Notes: generated from the sequence alone by a model not told the origin. Positions 28,801 to 37,536 are shown, counted from the stretch's first letter. The stretch is DNA of 64,000 nt from Hominisplanchenecus murintestinalis (GCA_004793585.1 SRZB01000002.1:1-64000); one strand, 5' to 3'. Made by a program: numbers and translations.

Positions 28801-29378
28801 ATAAAGAGCTGTCTGAAAGGCATAGCTTTCTGAGTGAACAGCACGAAGATCTTGTGCAATCAGAAAATGCGCTTCTGGGAATTATCGACGAACTGGACGC
28901 AGGAATGCGTATTCAGTTTAAAGAGAGGTTTGCCCTGATTCAGATGGAGTTTGACAAAGCATTTAAACAGCTGTTTGGCGGCGGGAAAGGCAGTCTGGAA
29001 CTGGTGGAAGATGAGGACATCCTGGAAGCGGGAATCCGTGTCGTCTCCCAGCCGCCGGGAAAGAAACTGCAGAATATGATGCAGATGTCGGGCGGTGAAA
29101 AAGCGCTGACGGCAATTGCGCTGCTTTTTGCGATACAGAACCTGAAACCGTCGCCGTTCTGCCTGCTGGATGAGATTGAGGCGGCGCTTGACGAGTCGAA
29201 TGTGGCGCGTTATGCGAACTACCTGAAAAAGTTGACAAAGAATACACAGTTTATTATTATTACACATAGGCGGGGTACGATGGCGGCCTCAGACCGTCTT
29301 TACGGAATCACAATGCAGGAAAAGGGCATATCAGCTCTTGTATCTGTCAATCTGCTGGAAGATGAACTTGATGACTGA
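25818..29378 (+). CDS. smc: chromosome segregation protein SMC
   Basis: The core ATPase of the SMC-ScpAB condensin. The 1186-residue chain begins MYLKKIEVQGFKSFANK with Walker A GPNGSGKSNV. Long coiled coils run from about 170-500 and 685-1020 around a hinge (about 510-680). The C-terminal head has the signature QMSGGEKALTAIALLFA and Walker B CLLDEIEAALDE. Several glutamine repeats (QQQQQ) lie in the coiled coil. It overlaps rnc, so translation is coupled. Confidence 0.97.
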   Translation: MYLKKIEVQGFKSFANKIVFQFHNGITGIVGPNGSGKSNVADAVRWVLGEQSAKQLRGASMQDVIFAGTENRKPLGYAYVAITLDNSDKKLPVEYEEVTVARRVYRSGESEYLLNGTSCRLKDVNELFYDTGIGKEGYSIIGQGQIDKILSGKPEDRRELFDEAVGIVKFKRRKHTAQKKLEDERQNLLRVNDILSELTKQLEPMERQAETAKIYLKKKEELKIYDVNMFLMEMERIRSELKETDGKLAISEHDMEDTRKAYGDAKLEYEKLEAELETLDGHISEEKDKAAKNQLLKQQMEGQVNVLREQIKAAGLNNEHLQNRIRAIDRDMDTKQQQQQSETAVLKKLKEELREAEEAEADSRLEADAILASLSHLETEIEKGKNAIISLLNQRASTKGELQRYGTMLEQIQIRKAEVNQKLLYLKSQESEQTDSLDGQRQNYEMVTAEIEKLLEESRQYEEKADAVQKELIAQNKKVETGQTAYHREASRLETLKNITERYEGYGNSIRKVMSRKAEEKGLLGVVADIIKVEKSYETAIETALGGSIQNIVTEDEDTAKRMIEFLKRNKFGRATFLPLTSIGNKNFFNQEKALHEPGVIGLASSLVQADRKYEGLVKYLLGRTVVADNIEHAIKLNRKYQYSLRIVTLEGESLSPGGSMTGGAFKNTSNLLGRRREMEELEVSVALLKKDLESIREEIDENRRIRSDYRARIVRLNEKLQQQYLIQNTVKMEISQMEAKQSEIQNDFSRLRAESLEIEEQAAQIREAQAKIEQEMEISVENEKGLEEEIRKLQQQQETERKEQESQNAHSESIHLKLQEVRQNGAFIRQNLERIGSELTVLLEEKSQVEAGINASARDIEEKNRDIEEIQQKITDAGTEEAACAERQESFMSRREQLNTRHKSFFTRREELSEKIRLLDKENFRLTAQKEKLEEAKDSQANYMWEEYGLGIGTAAELRNEAYSDLAQLKKDIQTLKNEIKALGNVNVNAIEDYKELSERHSFLSEQHEDLVQSENALLGIIDELDAGMRIQFKERFALIQMEFDKAFKQLFGGGKGSLELVEDEDILEAGIRVVSQPPGKKLQNMMQMSGGEKALTAIALLFAIQNLKPSPFCLLDEIEAALDESNVARYANYLKKLTKNTQFIIITHRRGTMAASDRLYGITMQEKGISALVSVNLLEDELDD

Positions 29379-29458
29379 CGGCAGGAAAGGAACATTCAGG
29401 AACAGGGCATCCGGCTGGCTTCTTAATTCAGGCGGTGCACAAAGACAGGAGGCAGGGT

Positions 29459-30388
29459 ATGGAAGAGAAAAAAGGTTTTTTTAGGCGTCTGGTAGCAGGT
29501 CTGACTAAGACGAGAGATAATATCGTGTCAGGAATCGACAGTATTTTCAGTGGGTTTTCCAGTATAGACGAGGATTTTTATGAAGAAATCGAAGAAATTC
29601 TGGTGATGGGGGATTTGGGAATCAATGCAACCACTGCGATTATTGAGGATTTAAAGAGGAAAGTTAAGGAAGAAAAGATTAAAGAGCCATCAGAGTGCAA
29701 GCAGCTTTTGATTGACAGCATCAAACAGCAGATGGATGTGGGGGAAACGGCTTATGAGTTCGAAAACCGGAAATCCGTCGTGCTGGTTATCGGCGTAAAC
29801 GGCGTAGGAAAAACGACCAGCGTAGGAAAGCTGGCCGGGAAGCTGAAAGACCAGGGAAAGAAAGTTGTACTGGCGGCGGCAGACACCTTCCGCGCGGCGG
29901 CCGGGGAACAGCTGACCGAGTGGGCGAACCGCGCCAGGGTGGATATCATTTCCGCCCAGGAAGGCTCAGACCCGGCTTCTGTTGTATATGATGCAGTTCA
30001 GGCCGCAAAAGCGCGCCAGGCGGACGTGCTTCTGTGCGATACGGCGGGCAGGCTGCACAATAAGAAAAACCTGATGGCGGAGCTGGGAAAGATTAACCGG
30101 GTGATTGAGCGGGAGTACCCGGAGGCATTTCGGGAGACGCTGGTCGTGCTGGACGGTACGACCGGGCAGAATGCACTGGCGCAGGCAAAGGAGTTCAGCG
30201 AAGTAGCGGATATTACAGGAATTATTCTGACAAAGCTGGATGGCACGGCGAAAGGCGGGATTGCCGTAGCAATCCATTCAGAGCTGGGGATTCCCGTGAA
30301 ATACATTGGCGTAGGCGAGAGCATTGACGATCTGCAGAAGTTTGACGCGGATCAGTTTGTAGACGCACTTTTTAACATAGCTGACTGA
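29459..30388 (+). CDS. ftsY: signal recognition particle receptor FtsY
   Basis: Membrane-associated GTPase that docks the SRP-ribosome complex. It has a short N-terminal region, an NG domain with GVNGVGKTTSVGKLAGKL, DTAGRLHN, TKLDGTAKGG and the C-terminal GVGESIDDLQKFD. AGGAGG lies 6 nt before the ATG at 29459; a GTG 24 nt upstream is in frame but lacks a site. Its partner Ffh is encoded 1.6 kb downstream, with ilvA and ylxM between. Confidence 0.96.
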   Translation: MEEKKGFFRRLVAGLTKTRDNIVSGIDSIFSGFSSIDEDFYEEIEEILVMGDLGINATTAIIEDLKRKVKEEKIKEPSECKQLLIDSIKQQMDVGETAYEFENRKSVVLVIGVNGVGKTTSVGKLAGKLKDQGKKVVLAAADTFRAAAGEQLTEWANRARVDIISAQEGSDPASVVYDAVQAAKARQADVLLCDTAGRLHNKKNLMAELGKINRVIEREYPEAFRETLVVLDGTTGQNALAQAKEFSEVADITGIILTKLDGTAKGGIAVAIHSELGIPVKYIGVGESIDDLQKFDADQFVDALFNIAD

Positions 30389-30411
30389 GAAAAAGGATGG
30401 GGGGCAGAAGA

Positions 30412-31623
30412 ATGCTTACATTAGAGAAATTCGAAGAAGCATCAGAAATTGTAAAACAGGTAACACAGGAAACTAAGCTGATATACAGCAAATACTTTAG
30501 CGAGCAGACAGGAAACAAAGTATATTTGAAGCCGGAAAATATGCAGCTTACCGGGGCATACAAGGTTCGAGGAGCATATTATAAAATCAGTACCCTTTCA
30601 GCAGAAGAGCGCGCAAAAGGACTGATTACCGCATCGGCAGGAAATCATGCCCAGGGAGTCGCATATGCGGCTCAGGTGTATGGGGTAAAAGCGGTAATCG
30701 TAATGCCGACCACTACGCCTCTGATTAAGGTGGAACGCACGAAAGGCTACGGCGCGGAGGTAGTGCTGTACGGAAATGTTTATGACGAGGCATGTGCGTA
30801 TGCGTATGAGCTGGCTGAAAAGGAGGGATATACCTTTATTCATCCTTTTGATGACCCGGCTGTGGCAACCGGACAGGGAACGATTGCTATGGAGATTGTA
30901 AAGGAGCTGCCGCTGGTAGACTATATTCTGGCTCCGGTGGGCGGCGGCGGACTGGCGACAGGAGTATCCACGCTGGCGAAGCTGCTGAATCCCAATATCA
31001 GGGTTATCGGTGTAGAACCGGCGGGAGCGAATTGTCTGCAGACTTCTATAAGAGAAGGAAAAGTAACTACTTTAGAGCAGATCAATACGATAGCAGACGG
31101 TACTGCCGTGAAGACGCCGGGAGAAAGGATTTTTCCATATCTCCAGGAAAACCTGGATGATATCATTACAGTAGAAGATGACGAGCTGATTGTGGCATTT
31201 CTTGATATGGTCGAAAATCATAAGATGATTGTAGAAAATTCAGGGCTTTTAACGGTGGCTGCACTGAAGCATATGGATGTCAGCGGAAAAAAAATCGTTT
31301 CTATCCTGAGCGGTGGGAATATGGATGTGATTACCATGTCCTCTGTAGTTCAACTTGGCCTGATTCAGCGGGATCGTATTTTTACGGTGTCTGTGCTGCT
31401 GCCTGACCGCCCGGGCGAGCTGGTGCGTGTTGCTTCAGTGGTAGCAAACGAACAGGGGAATATTATTAAACTTGACCACAACCAGTTTGTGAGTACAAAC
31501 AGGAACGCAGCCGTAGAACTGAAAATCACCCTGGAAGCATTTGGTACAGAGCACAAAAAACGCATCGTAGACGCACTGATGAAAAACGGATATGCGCCGA
31601 GGCTCATTCGTGCGAACCTGTAA
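30412..31623 (+). CDS. ilvA: threonine ammonia-lyase (threonine dehydratase)
   Basis: Deaminates threonine to 2-oxobutanoate using PLP. The cofactor lysine is in NMQLTGAYKVRGAYYK near residue 55, and the phosphate loop is PVGGGGLATG. The C-terminal ACT-type domain (about 325-403, FTVSVLLPDRPGELV) suggests allosteric control. With one short ACT domain it resembles the catabolic or short IlvA form more than the long biosynthetic enzyme. The ATG at 30412 follows GGGGGG; another lies 15 nt upstream. It is placed between the two SRP-pathway genes ftsY and ylxM-ffh. Confidence 0.9.
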   Translation: MLTLEKFEEASEIVKQVTQETKLIYSKYFSEQTGNKVYLKPENMQLTGAYKVRGAYYKISTLSAEERAKGLITASAGNHAQGVAYAAQVYGVKAVIVMPTTTPLIKVERTKGYGAEVVLYGNVYDEACAYAYELAEKEGYTFIHPFDDPAVATGQGTIAMEIVKELPLVDYILAPVGGGGLATGVSTLAKLLNPNIRVIGVEPAGANCLQTSIREGKVTTLEQINTIADGTAVKTPGERIFPYLQENLDDIITVEDDELIVAFLDMVENHKMIVENSGLLTVAALKHMDVSGKKIVSILSGGNMDVITMSSVVQLGLIQRDRIFTVSVLLPDRPGELVRVASVVANEQGNIIKLDHNQFVSTNRNAAVELKITLEAFGTEHKKRIVDALMKNGYAPRLIRANL

Positions 31624-31628
31624 CAAAA

Positions 31629-31676
31629 TCTTGTCAAGAAAAAATACTTGACAAGAATCCTTCTTTCGTATATTAT
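31629..31676 (+). promoter_or_regulatory. promoter with paired CTTGWCAAG element (ylxM-ffh)
   Basis: TTGACA (31648-31653) and TATTAT (31671-31676) are 17 bp apart, 18 nt before ylxM. TCTTGTCAAG (31629-31638) and CTTGACAAGA (31647-31656) are perfect inverse complements with the 8-nt spacer AAAAAATA, and the right arm covers the -35 box. The DUF177-rpmF promoter has the same arms, the same spacing and also an A5 at the start of its spacer. Confidence 0.85.
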
Positions 31677-31693
31677 AGCAAAGGTGAGTCGTA

Positions 31694-32011
31694 ATGGAAA
31701 AAATTGTAGAGCAGACACTTCTGTTTGATTTTTACGGAGAACTTTTGACAGAACACCAGAAAATCATTTATGAAGACGTTGTTTTCGGTGATTTATCATT
31801 TACGGAGGCGGCAGAAGCGAGAAGCATCAGCCGGCAAGGCGTCCATGATATGATAAAGCGGTGTAATAAGATATTGGCCGAGTATGAGGACAAGCTGCAT
31901 CTGGTGGAGAAGTTTCAGGTGATAAAGGGAAAAGTGGAAGACATACGTATGTCCGCAGATGACCCGGAGCGAATTAAGCAGATTTCAGACGAGATATTAG
32001 AGGAGTTGTAG
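31694..32011 (+). CDS. ylxM: YlxM family DNA-binding protein
   Basis: A 105-residue sigma-70 region-4-like helix-turn-helix protein (LTEHQKIIYEDVVFGDLSFTE followed by SRQGVHDMIKR). YlxM is the usual neighbour of ffh in Firmicutes and has been linked to modulation of SRP GTPase activity in streptococci. It ends 3 nt before ffh. Because it carries an HTH and sits at a promoter with a palindrome, autoregulation is a reasonable idea but unproven. Confidence 0.9.
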   Translation: MEKIVEQTLLFDFYGELLTEHQKIIYEDVVFGDLSFTEAAEARSISRQGVHDMIKRCNKILAEYEDKLHLVEKFQVIKGKVEDIRMSADDPERIKQISDEILEEL

Positions 32012-32014
32012 GCG

Positions 32015-33361
32015 ATGGCATTTGAGAGTTTATCAGATAAATTGCAGAATGTATTTAAGAGCCTGCGAAGCAAAGGCCGCCTGACGGAAGCCGATGTAAA
32101 GACGGCGCTCAGGGAGGTTAAGCTGGCTCTTCTCGAAGCGGATGTAAGTTTCAAGGTAGTCAGGCAGTTTATCAAATCGGTACAGGAGCGGGCGGTAGGC
32201 CAGGATGTGATGAATGGGCTGAATCCCGGTCAGATGGTCATCAAAATTGTAAATGAAGAGCTGGTTTCCCTGATGGGTTCCGAGACGACGGAGATTGCGC
32301 TCCGTCCCGGCAGTGAAATTACTGTTATTATGATGGCAGGGCTTCAGGGTGCAGGTAAGACCACTACGACTGCAAAGATTGCAGGGAAGTTAAAGTCTAA
32401 AGGCAGAAAGCCGCTTTTGGCAGCCTGCGATGTTTACCGTCCGGCAGCAATAAAGCAGCTTCAGATAAATGGCGAGAAGCAGGGTGTGGAAGTATTTTCC
32501 ATGGGAGATAAGCAGAACCCTGTAGATATTGCGAAAGGCGCAGTTGAATATGCGAAAAGTCATGGTTTCAATGTAGTTATTCTGGATACGGCGGGACGTC
32601 TCCATGTAGATGAAGATATGATGCAGGAGCTGCAGAATATCAAGACAGCCCTGGATGTGGATCAGACGCTTTTGGTGGTAGACGCCATGACAGGGCAGGA
32701 TGCCGTGAATGTATCCGATATGTTCAACCAGAAAATAGGGATTGATGGAGTAATCCTGACGAAACTGGACGGCGATACCAGAGGCGGGGCGGCGCTTTCT
32801 ATTAAAGCAACCTGCGGAAAGCCGATTCTGTTTGTCGGAATGGGAGAGAAGCTTTCAGATTTGGAGCAGTTCTATCCAGACCGCATGGCTTCCAGAATCT
32901 TAGGCATGGGCGATGTGATGAGCCTGATTGAGAAAGCACAGGCGAACATCGACGAAGAAAAAGCCAGGGATATGGAGCAGAAGCTTAAGAAAGCCCAGTT
33001 TGGTTTTGACGATTATCTGGAAAGTATGAGCCAGGTAAAGAAGATGGGAGGTATATCCAGCATCCTGAGCATGATGCCGGGGATGGGGAACAAGATGCCG
33101 GATATTGAGTCAGCCATAGACGAGAAAAAAATGGGACGCATCGAAGCTATTATTTTATCCATGACGCCGCAGGAGCGTTCGAATCCGGATGTCCTGAACC
33201 CGTCCCGTAAGAAGCGGATTGCAAAAGGCGCAGGCGTGGATATCAGTGAAGTGAACAGACTGGTAAAACAGTTCGAACAGATGCGCAAGATGATGAAACA
33301 GCTCCCGGGCATGATGGGAGGTAAAGGTGGGAAAAGAGGTAAGTTCAGGCTTCCTTTTTGA
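32015..33361 (+). CDS. ffh: signal recognition particle protein Ffh
   Basis: GTPase and signal-sequence-binding subunit of SRP. The 448-residue protein has the N domain, the G domain with GLQGAGKTTTTAKIAGKL, DTAGRLHVDEDM and TKLDGDTRGG, and the methionine-rich M domain (about 300-448, with SMMPGMGNKM and KQLPGMMGG). It pairs with FtsY encoded upstream. It is followed by rpsP after 45 nt. Confidence 0.97.
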   Translation: MAFESLSDKLQNVFKSLRSKGRLTEADVKTALREVKLALLEADVSFKVVRQFIKSVQERAVGQDVMNGLNPGQMVIKIVNEELVSLMGSETTEIALRPGSEITVIMMAGLQGAGKTTTTAKIAGKLKSKGRKPLLAACDVYRPAAIKQLQINGEKQGVEVFSMGDKQNPVDIAKGAVEYAKSHGFNVVILDTAGRLHVDEDMMQELQNIKTALDVDQTLLVVDAMTGQDAVNVSDMFNQKIGIDGVILTKLDGDTRGGAALSIKATCGKPILFVGMGEKLSDLEQFYPDRMASRILGMGDVMSLIEKAQANIDEEKARDMEQKLKKAQFGFDDYLESMSQVKKMGGISSILSMMPGMGNKMPDIESAIDEKKMGRIEAIILSMTPQERSNPDVLNPSRKKRIAKGAGVDISEVNRLVKQFEQMRKMMKQLPGMMGGKGGKRGKFRLPF

Positions 33362-33406
33362 CATAAAGTATAATATATAAACAAAGAGCCAAGGAGGTGA
33401 AAGAAA

Positions 33407-33652
33407 ATGGCAGTAAAGATTAGATTAAGAAGAATGGGACAGAAAAAAGCTCCTTTCTATAGAATCGTTGTAGCTGATTCCAGATCCCCGAGAGATGGAA
33501 AGTGTATCGAAGAAATCGGCACTTACAATCCAAATACGGATCCAAGCGAGTTTAAAGTAAATGAGGAATTAGCAAAGAAATGGCTTGCAAACGGGGCACA
33601 GCCGACAGAGGTAGTAAGCAAGCTTTTCAAATTAGCCGGAATTGAGAAATAG
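33407..33652 (+). CDS. rpsP: 30S ribosomal protein S16
   Basis: An 81-residue basic protein with the typical start [20 protein letters not shown] and the conserved [26 protein letters not shown] is an almost perfect ribosome binding site 8 nt before the ATG. It continues the ffh operon into khpA. Confidence 0.97.
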   Translation: MAVKIRLRRMGQKKAPFYRIVVADSRSPRDGKCIEEIGTYNPNTDPSEFKVNEELAKKWLANGAQPTEVVSKLFKLAGIEK

Positions 33653-33669
33653 GACGAAAGGTGAGCGTA

Positions 33670-33900
33670 ATGAAAGAATTAGTTGAAGTAATTGCAAAAG
33701 CTCTCGTTGACAGTCCTGATGAAGTTGTGGTGACAGAAAAGGATACCGGAAAGGCTATCGTACTTGAACTGAAAGTCGCAGCCTCCGATATGGGGAAAGT
33801 GATTGGCAAGCAGGGCAGGATAGCGAAAGCAATCCGCTCCGTTATCAAAGCCGCAGCGTCAAAGGAAGATAAGAAGATTATTGTGGACATTTTACAATAA
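33670..33900 (+). CDS. khpA: KH-domain RNA-binding protein KhpA
   Basis: A 76-residue single KH domain protein with the RNA-binding GxxG loop in VIGKQGRIAKAIRSV. In Firmicutes it pairs with KhpB (Jag) to bind many mRNAs and influence division and elongation. The ATG at 33670 follows AAAGGTGAG; a GTG 9 nt earlier overlaps that site. A terminator follows within 30 nt, ending this operon before rimM, which is usually next. Confidence 0.93.
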   Translation: MKELVEVIAKALVDSPDEVVVTEKDTGKAIVLELKVAASDMGKVIGKQGRIAKAIRSVIKAAASKEDKKIIVDILQ

Positions 33901-33926
33901 TTGAAAGAAGTATGTAATTTAGAAAA

Positions 33927-33954
33927 AAATCTCGTGCATAACGGGATTTTTTTT
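33927..33954 (+). terminator. rho-independent terminator after khpA
   Basis: AAATCTCGT (33927-33935) and ACGGGATTT (33941-33949) pair over 9 bp, followed by a T-run to 33954. The T-run runs directly into the next promoter. Confidence 0.88.
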
Positions 33955-33962
33955 GTTATAAT
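33954..33962 (+). promoter_or_regulatory. extended -10 promoter for the NlpC/P60-rimM-trmD unit
   Basis: TGTTATAAT forms an extended -10 (TGn-TATAAT) 23 nt before the ATG of the NlpC/P60 gene. Its weak -35 region would lie inside the preceding terminator. Confidence 0.6.
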
Positions 33963-33984
33963 GTAAAAAGGAGGTGTAACAAAA

Positions 33985-34809
33985 ATGGGGAAGAGGAAAA
34001 AAATGACAATTTTTCTGCTGGCAGTGCTGTGTATCTTGGCGATAACGCCTATGACAGCAGACGCTGCAAAGCTGAAAAAAGTAAATGTGGACAAGTATTT
34101 GAAAAAGGGACGGAATTACACGATTCTTGCATACAATCCCACCAATAAATGGGTAAAGGTGAGAAAGAAAAAATCCGTACACTCCAGCAGATGGAGCCTG
34201 ATGCTGAATTACGGAGGAACGCTTACAGTGGACAGGAGTAAGTTGAAAAAGGGCGTAAAAACTTCTTGGATTCCGGTATTTATGTATGAGGGAAGAAAAC
34301 GGACTACCGGATATATCCAGGCTACGCAAGTAAAGCTGGCAGTTGTATATAATAAGAAATATTCAGGGAACAGGATTATTGATACGGCAATTAAGACAGG
34401 TTTTCGATATTTGGGGACTCCGTTTGTGATGCCGGGGGCGTCGCTTGACCATGGAATCGACTGCGCGCAGTTTGTGGCGGCAGTATACCGGGCGGCAGGA
34501 AGAAATCTGGTATCTTGGGCGCATACAGATAACCTTCAGGCAGCGTGTTATGAAATTTTTTATCAGCGGGCGCAGAGAACCCTGTCTAAAAGCCAGATGA
34601 ACAGGCTGAAGCCCGGGGATTTGCTGTTTTATCTAAAGAATGATACCAGCGGACCTATCGACCATGTGGGAATTTATATAGGGAATGGATTTATGATTAA
34701 TTCTTCCGGGCATTACGGAATGGTTTATCCGAATGGCGGCGTCTGCCTCAAACGGGTACAGTATGGAAACCGCAAGATCGTGCGCGCGATGCGCATCCGG
34801 GGATTTTAG
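33985..34809 (+). CDS. secreted NlpC/P60 cysteine peptidase
   Basis: A 274-residue exported protein. The signal peptide (GKRKKMTIFLLAVLCILAI) is probably cut after TADA. A beta-rich middle region (about 35-115) may bind cell wall. The C-terminal NlpC/P60 domain (about 125-270) has the catalytic Cys in GIDCAQFVAAVYRAAG, the His in IDHVGIYIGNG and a third polar site in NSSGHYG. Such enzymes cut peptide bonds in peptidoglycan stems. AAAGGAGG precedes the ATG. It is the first gene of a transcript that continues 18 nt later into rimM, an unusual partner for a wall hydrolase. Confidence 0.85.
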   Translation: MGKRKKMTIFLLAVLCILAITPMTADAAKLKKVNVDKYLKKGRNYTILAYNPTNKWVKVRKKKSVHSSRWSLMLNYGGTLTVDRSKLKKGVKTSWIPVFMYEGRKRTTGYIQATQVKLAVVYNKKYSGNRIIDTAIKTGFRYLGTPFVMPGASLDHGIDCAQFVAAVYRAAGRNLVSWAHTDNLQAACYEIFYQRAQRTLSKSQMNRLKPGDLLFYLKNDTSGPIDHVGIYIGNGFMINSSGHYGMVYPNGGVCLKRVQYGNRKIVRAMRIRGF

Positions 34810-34827
34810 GGAACAGGAGTACGATAT

Positions 34828-35334
34828 ATGGAAGAGTATCTGCAGGTTGGTGTGATTACAAACACTCATGGCATCCGCGGGGAGGTGAAAGTCTTCCCAA
34901 CGACGGATGATGCTGCAAGGTTTAAAAAGTTGAAACAGGTTTTGATGGACACCGGAAACGGTTATCAGGAAATGGAAATTGAGCATGTAAAGTTTTTCAA
35001 GCAGTTTGTTATCTTGAAATTCAAAGGATATGACAGCATCAATGAAATTGAGCGTTACAAACAGAAAAGCCTTCTGGTAGACAGGGCGCATGCAGTGAAG
35101 CTGAAAAAGAATGAGTATTTTATTGCGGATTTGATAGGGCTTTCAGTGTATACAGAAGACGGCGGACATTTAGGTCTGCTGAAAGATGTACTGCAGACAG
35201 GAGCAAATGATGTATATGTAGTAGAGATGGAGGACAAAAAGGAAGTCTTGATTCCTGCAATACGAGAATGTATCCTTGAGGTAAATATGGAGGAGAGGAA
35301 CATGCAGGTTCATCTTTTAAAAGGGCTTCTTTGA
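34828..35334 (+). CDS. rimM: ribosome maturation factor RimM
   Basis: A 168-residue 16S rRNA processing factor for the 30S head. The N-terminal RimM domain begins [18 protein letters not shown] and the C-terminal PRC barrel contains [20 protein letters not shown] and NDVYVVE. It is 10 nt from trmD, its standard partner. Confidence 0.95.
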   Translation: MEEYLQVGVITNTHGIRGEVKVFPTTDDAARFKKLKQVLMDTGNGYQEMEIEHVKFFKQFVILKFKGYDSINEIERYKQKSLLVDRAHAVKLKKNEYFIADLIGLSVYTEDGGHLGLLKDVLQTGANDVYVVEMEDKKEVLIPAIRECILEVNMEERNMQVHLLKGLL

Positions 35335-35344
35335 ACAGAAAATT

Positions 35345-36079
35345 ATGAATTTTTATGTTTTGACATTGTTTCCGGAAATGATTCAGCAGGGGCTTGGTAC
35401 CAGCATTACCGGCCGGGCTCTGGAGAAAGGGACGATTTCTCTAGAAGCGGTAAATATTCGGGATTACGCTGAAAATAAGCACCACAAAGTAGATGATTAC
35501 CCATATGGGGGCGGTGCGGGTATGGTGATGCAGGCAGCGCCTGTGTACGGGGCTTATGAGGCAGTAAAAGAGAACATGGCATCTCCTCCCAGAGTTGTTT
35601 ATCTTACTCCTCAGGGACAGGTGTTCCATCAGAAGATGGCTGAGGAACTGGCGAGGGAGGAGAATTTGGTGTTCCTGTGCGGACACTATGAAGGAATTGA
35701 CGAGCGTGTGCTGGAGGAGATTGTTACAGATTATGTTTCTATTGGGGATTATGTGCTGACAGGAGGCGAGCTTCCTGCTATGGTCATGATTGACGCTATT
35801 TCCCGGATGGTTCCCGGCGTGCTAAGTAATGAGGAGTCCGCGCGCACAGAGTCATTCAGTGACAATCTTCTGGAACATCCTCAATACAGCCGTCCGGAAG
35901 TATGGAGGGGAAAGAATGTCCCTCAGGTGCTCCTGTCAGGGCACCATGCAAATATAGAGAGATGGAGGCGGGAACAGTCCCTTCTCCGGACGGCTGTCCG
36001 GAGACCGGATTTGTTGGAAACAGCGGTATTGAGTGAAAAAGATAAAAAGTATCTACATGAAATGTGGAGGAAGGATTAG
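35345..36079 (+). CDS. trmD: tRNA (guanine37-N1)-methyltransferase
   Basis: Methylates G37 next to the anticodon, which prevents frameshifting. The 244-residue SPOUT enzyme has the trefoil-knot sequence [18 protein letters not shown] and [20 protein letters not shown], the AdoMet site. The N-terminus [14 protein letters not shown] is canonical. The next gene starts 10 nt downstream, so a secreted peptidase-like gene separates it from rplS. Confidence 0.97.
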   Translation: MNFYVLTLFPEMIQQGLGTSITGRALEKGTISLEAVNIRDYAENKHHKVDDYPYGGGAGMVMQAAPVYGAYEAVKENMASPPRVVYLTPQGQVFHQKMAEELAREENLVFLCGHYEGIDERVLEEIVTDYVSIGDYVLTGGELPAMVMIDAISRMVPGVLSNEESARTESFSDNLLEHPQYSRPEVWRGKNVPQVLLSGHHANIERWRREQSLLRTAVRRPDLLETAVLSEKDKKYLHEMWRKD

Positions 36080-36088
36080 GAGGAAAAC

Positions 36089-37528
36089 ATGCAGAAAAAG
36101 TGCAGAGGGCTGACAGCAGTCCTTTTCCTGCTGTTCGGAATATGCTTTTCAATGGATGCTGCGGCGGCATATCCGCCCATATCGGATGCAAGACCTCTGA
36201 AAGCATACGGATGGCAATCGAAAAAATACACGGTCTATACAGATGAAACATTAACAGAGCAAATGTGCGTCTTGTCTTACGGAGAGTGTGAGGTTGTGGC
36301 AATTAGCAAAAATGCGGCGCAGATTCGGTATAAGGAAGACAACACCATGAAAAAGGGCTGGATTCCTTTGACGAAGCTGGTATATAATCCGGAGTATGCG
36401 CATCAGGTGTCTTATGCAAATGCAGATTTGACACTGTACAGGCGTCCTACAGTGAAAGCGCCTTACATAATGATTCCCCAGTTCTCAGGCGGTGTGACAG
36501 TTAGTGAGCGCGGCAGTTGGACGGAGGTTCTTTTCCGTTCCGGTTCGGCATATTATCTGGGATGGATAAAAACGAGCACTCATCAAAGCATGGTAAGGCT
36601 TTCTATGGAGACGACTACCCAGCCTCTGGCGAATGGTATTTACACGATTTCTCCAAGAAATGCTGTGACAAAGGCATTGACCTGTGAGACGGGAGGCAGC
36701 AAGTTTAAGCTTGCTGCAAACAGGAAAGCAGGCACGCAGAGATTTCGCCTGCGTTATGTAGCGGACGGCTATTATCTGGTTACTCCTTTAAAAGAGAAAG
36801 GAAACCTGACAGATGCAGGGGGGCGGCTGAAGGCAAGGGAAGACGGCTGTCTGTGGAAGCTGTCGCGGAGCGGCGGATGTTTCTATATCCAGTCAAAGGA
36901 CAGCAGAAGAGGACTGCGCTATGCGTCAGGAAGGGTTTCAGCAGCGGCTTTCCGAAAAGATAAGGCACAGCAGTGGAAATTTGTAAAGATTTCCAGGAAA
37001 CCGACAAAGGAGAGCAGTATCGTGTTCTCACAATATGATCCGAAATGGGGCGGTTCTACTTATTATGCGGGGCCCACCAGGCGTACCATTTCTACGTCGG
37101 GCTGCGGGGTTGTGGCATTGACAAACGCAGTGTACGCATTAAATGGGGAATTTATTAATCCTGCAAAGATAGCGAGATTTTCAGTATCTCGGGGGCATTA
37201 CTTCTATAATCAGGGCACAGCAGACACCTTGTATCCGGATTTTGCAAAAAAATACGGAAAGATGTATCATTTTAAGCACAATGGGAAAACCTATTCCCTT
37301 AGTAAAGTAAAACAACATCTGCTCAAAGGAAGAGTAGCAGTTGCACTGGTTCCCGGACACTATATTGCAATTGTAGGATACCGCAGCTCAGATGGATGTT
37401 TTCTGGTACTGGATTCTGCAATCTACGGTAAACGGCCGACAACGATTTACGGAGACTGGGTATCTGCTGCCACCCTGGGGCAAGGGACACTCCGGTGCGA
37501 GTATTTCCATATTTTGTCGAGACAGTGA
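36089..37528 (+). CDS. secreted protein with RICIN-like and C39-like peptidase domains
   Basis: A 479-residue exported protein with a signal peptide ending near DAAAA. A bacterial SH3-like region (about 40-160) and a ricin-type beta-trefoil (about 175-305, with repeated YYL/W patterns such as WKLSR and QQWKFVKI) come before a papain-fold C39-like domain (about 310-475). That domain has the catalytic Cys in STSGCGVVALTNAVYAL, the His in VPGHYIAIVGY and the Asp in LVLDSAIYG. It may cleave or bind wall-associated peptides; the substrate is unknown. AGGAGG sits 5 nt before the ATG. It shares a transcript with trmD. Confidence 0.78.
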   Translation: MQKKCRGLTAVLFLLFGICFSMDAAAAYPPISDARPLKAYGWQSKKYTVYTDETLTEQMCVLSYGECEVVAISKNAAQIRYKEDNTMKKGWIPLTKLVYNPEYAHQVSYANADLTLYRRPTVKAPYIMIPQFSGGVTVSERGSWTEVLFRSGSAYYLGWIKTSTHQSMVRLSMETTTQPLANGIYTISPRNAVTKALTCETGGSKFKLAANRKAGTQRFRLRYVADGYYLVTPLKEKGNLTDAGGRLKAREDGCLWKLSRSGGCFYIQSKDSRRGLRYASGRVSAAAFRKDKAQQWKFVKISRKPTKESSIVFSQYDPKWGGSTYYAGPTRRTISTSGCGVVALTNAVYALNGEFINPAKIARFSVSRGHYFYNQGTADTLYPDFAKKYGKMYHFKHNGKTYSLSKVKQHLLKGRVAVALVPGHYIAIVGYRSSDGCFLVLDSAIYGKRPTTIYGDWVSAATLGQGTLRCEYFHILSRQ

Positions 37529-37536
37529 AAAGTTCC

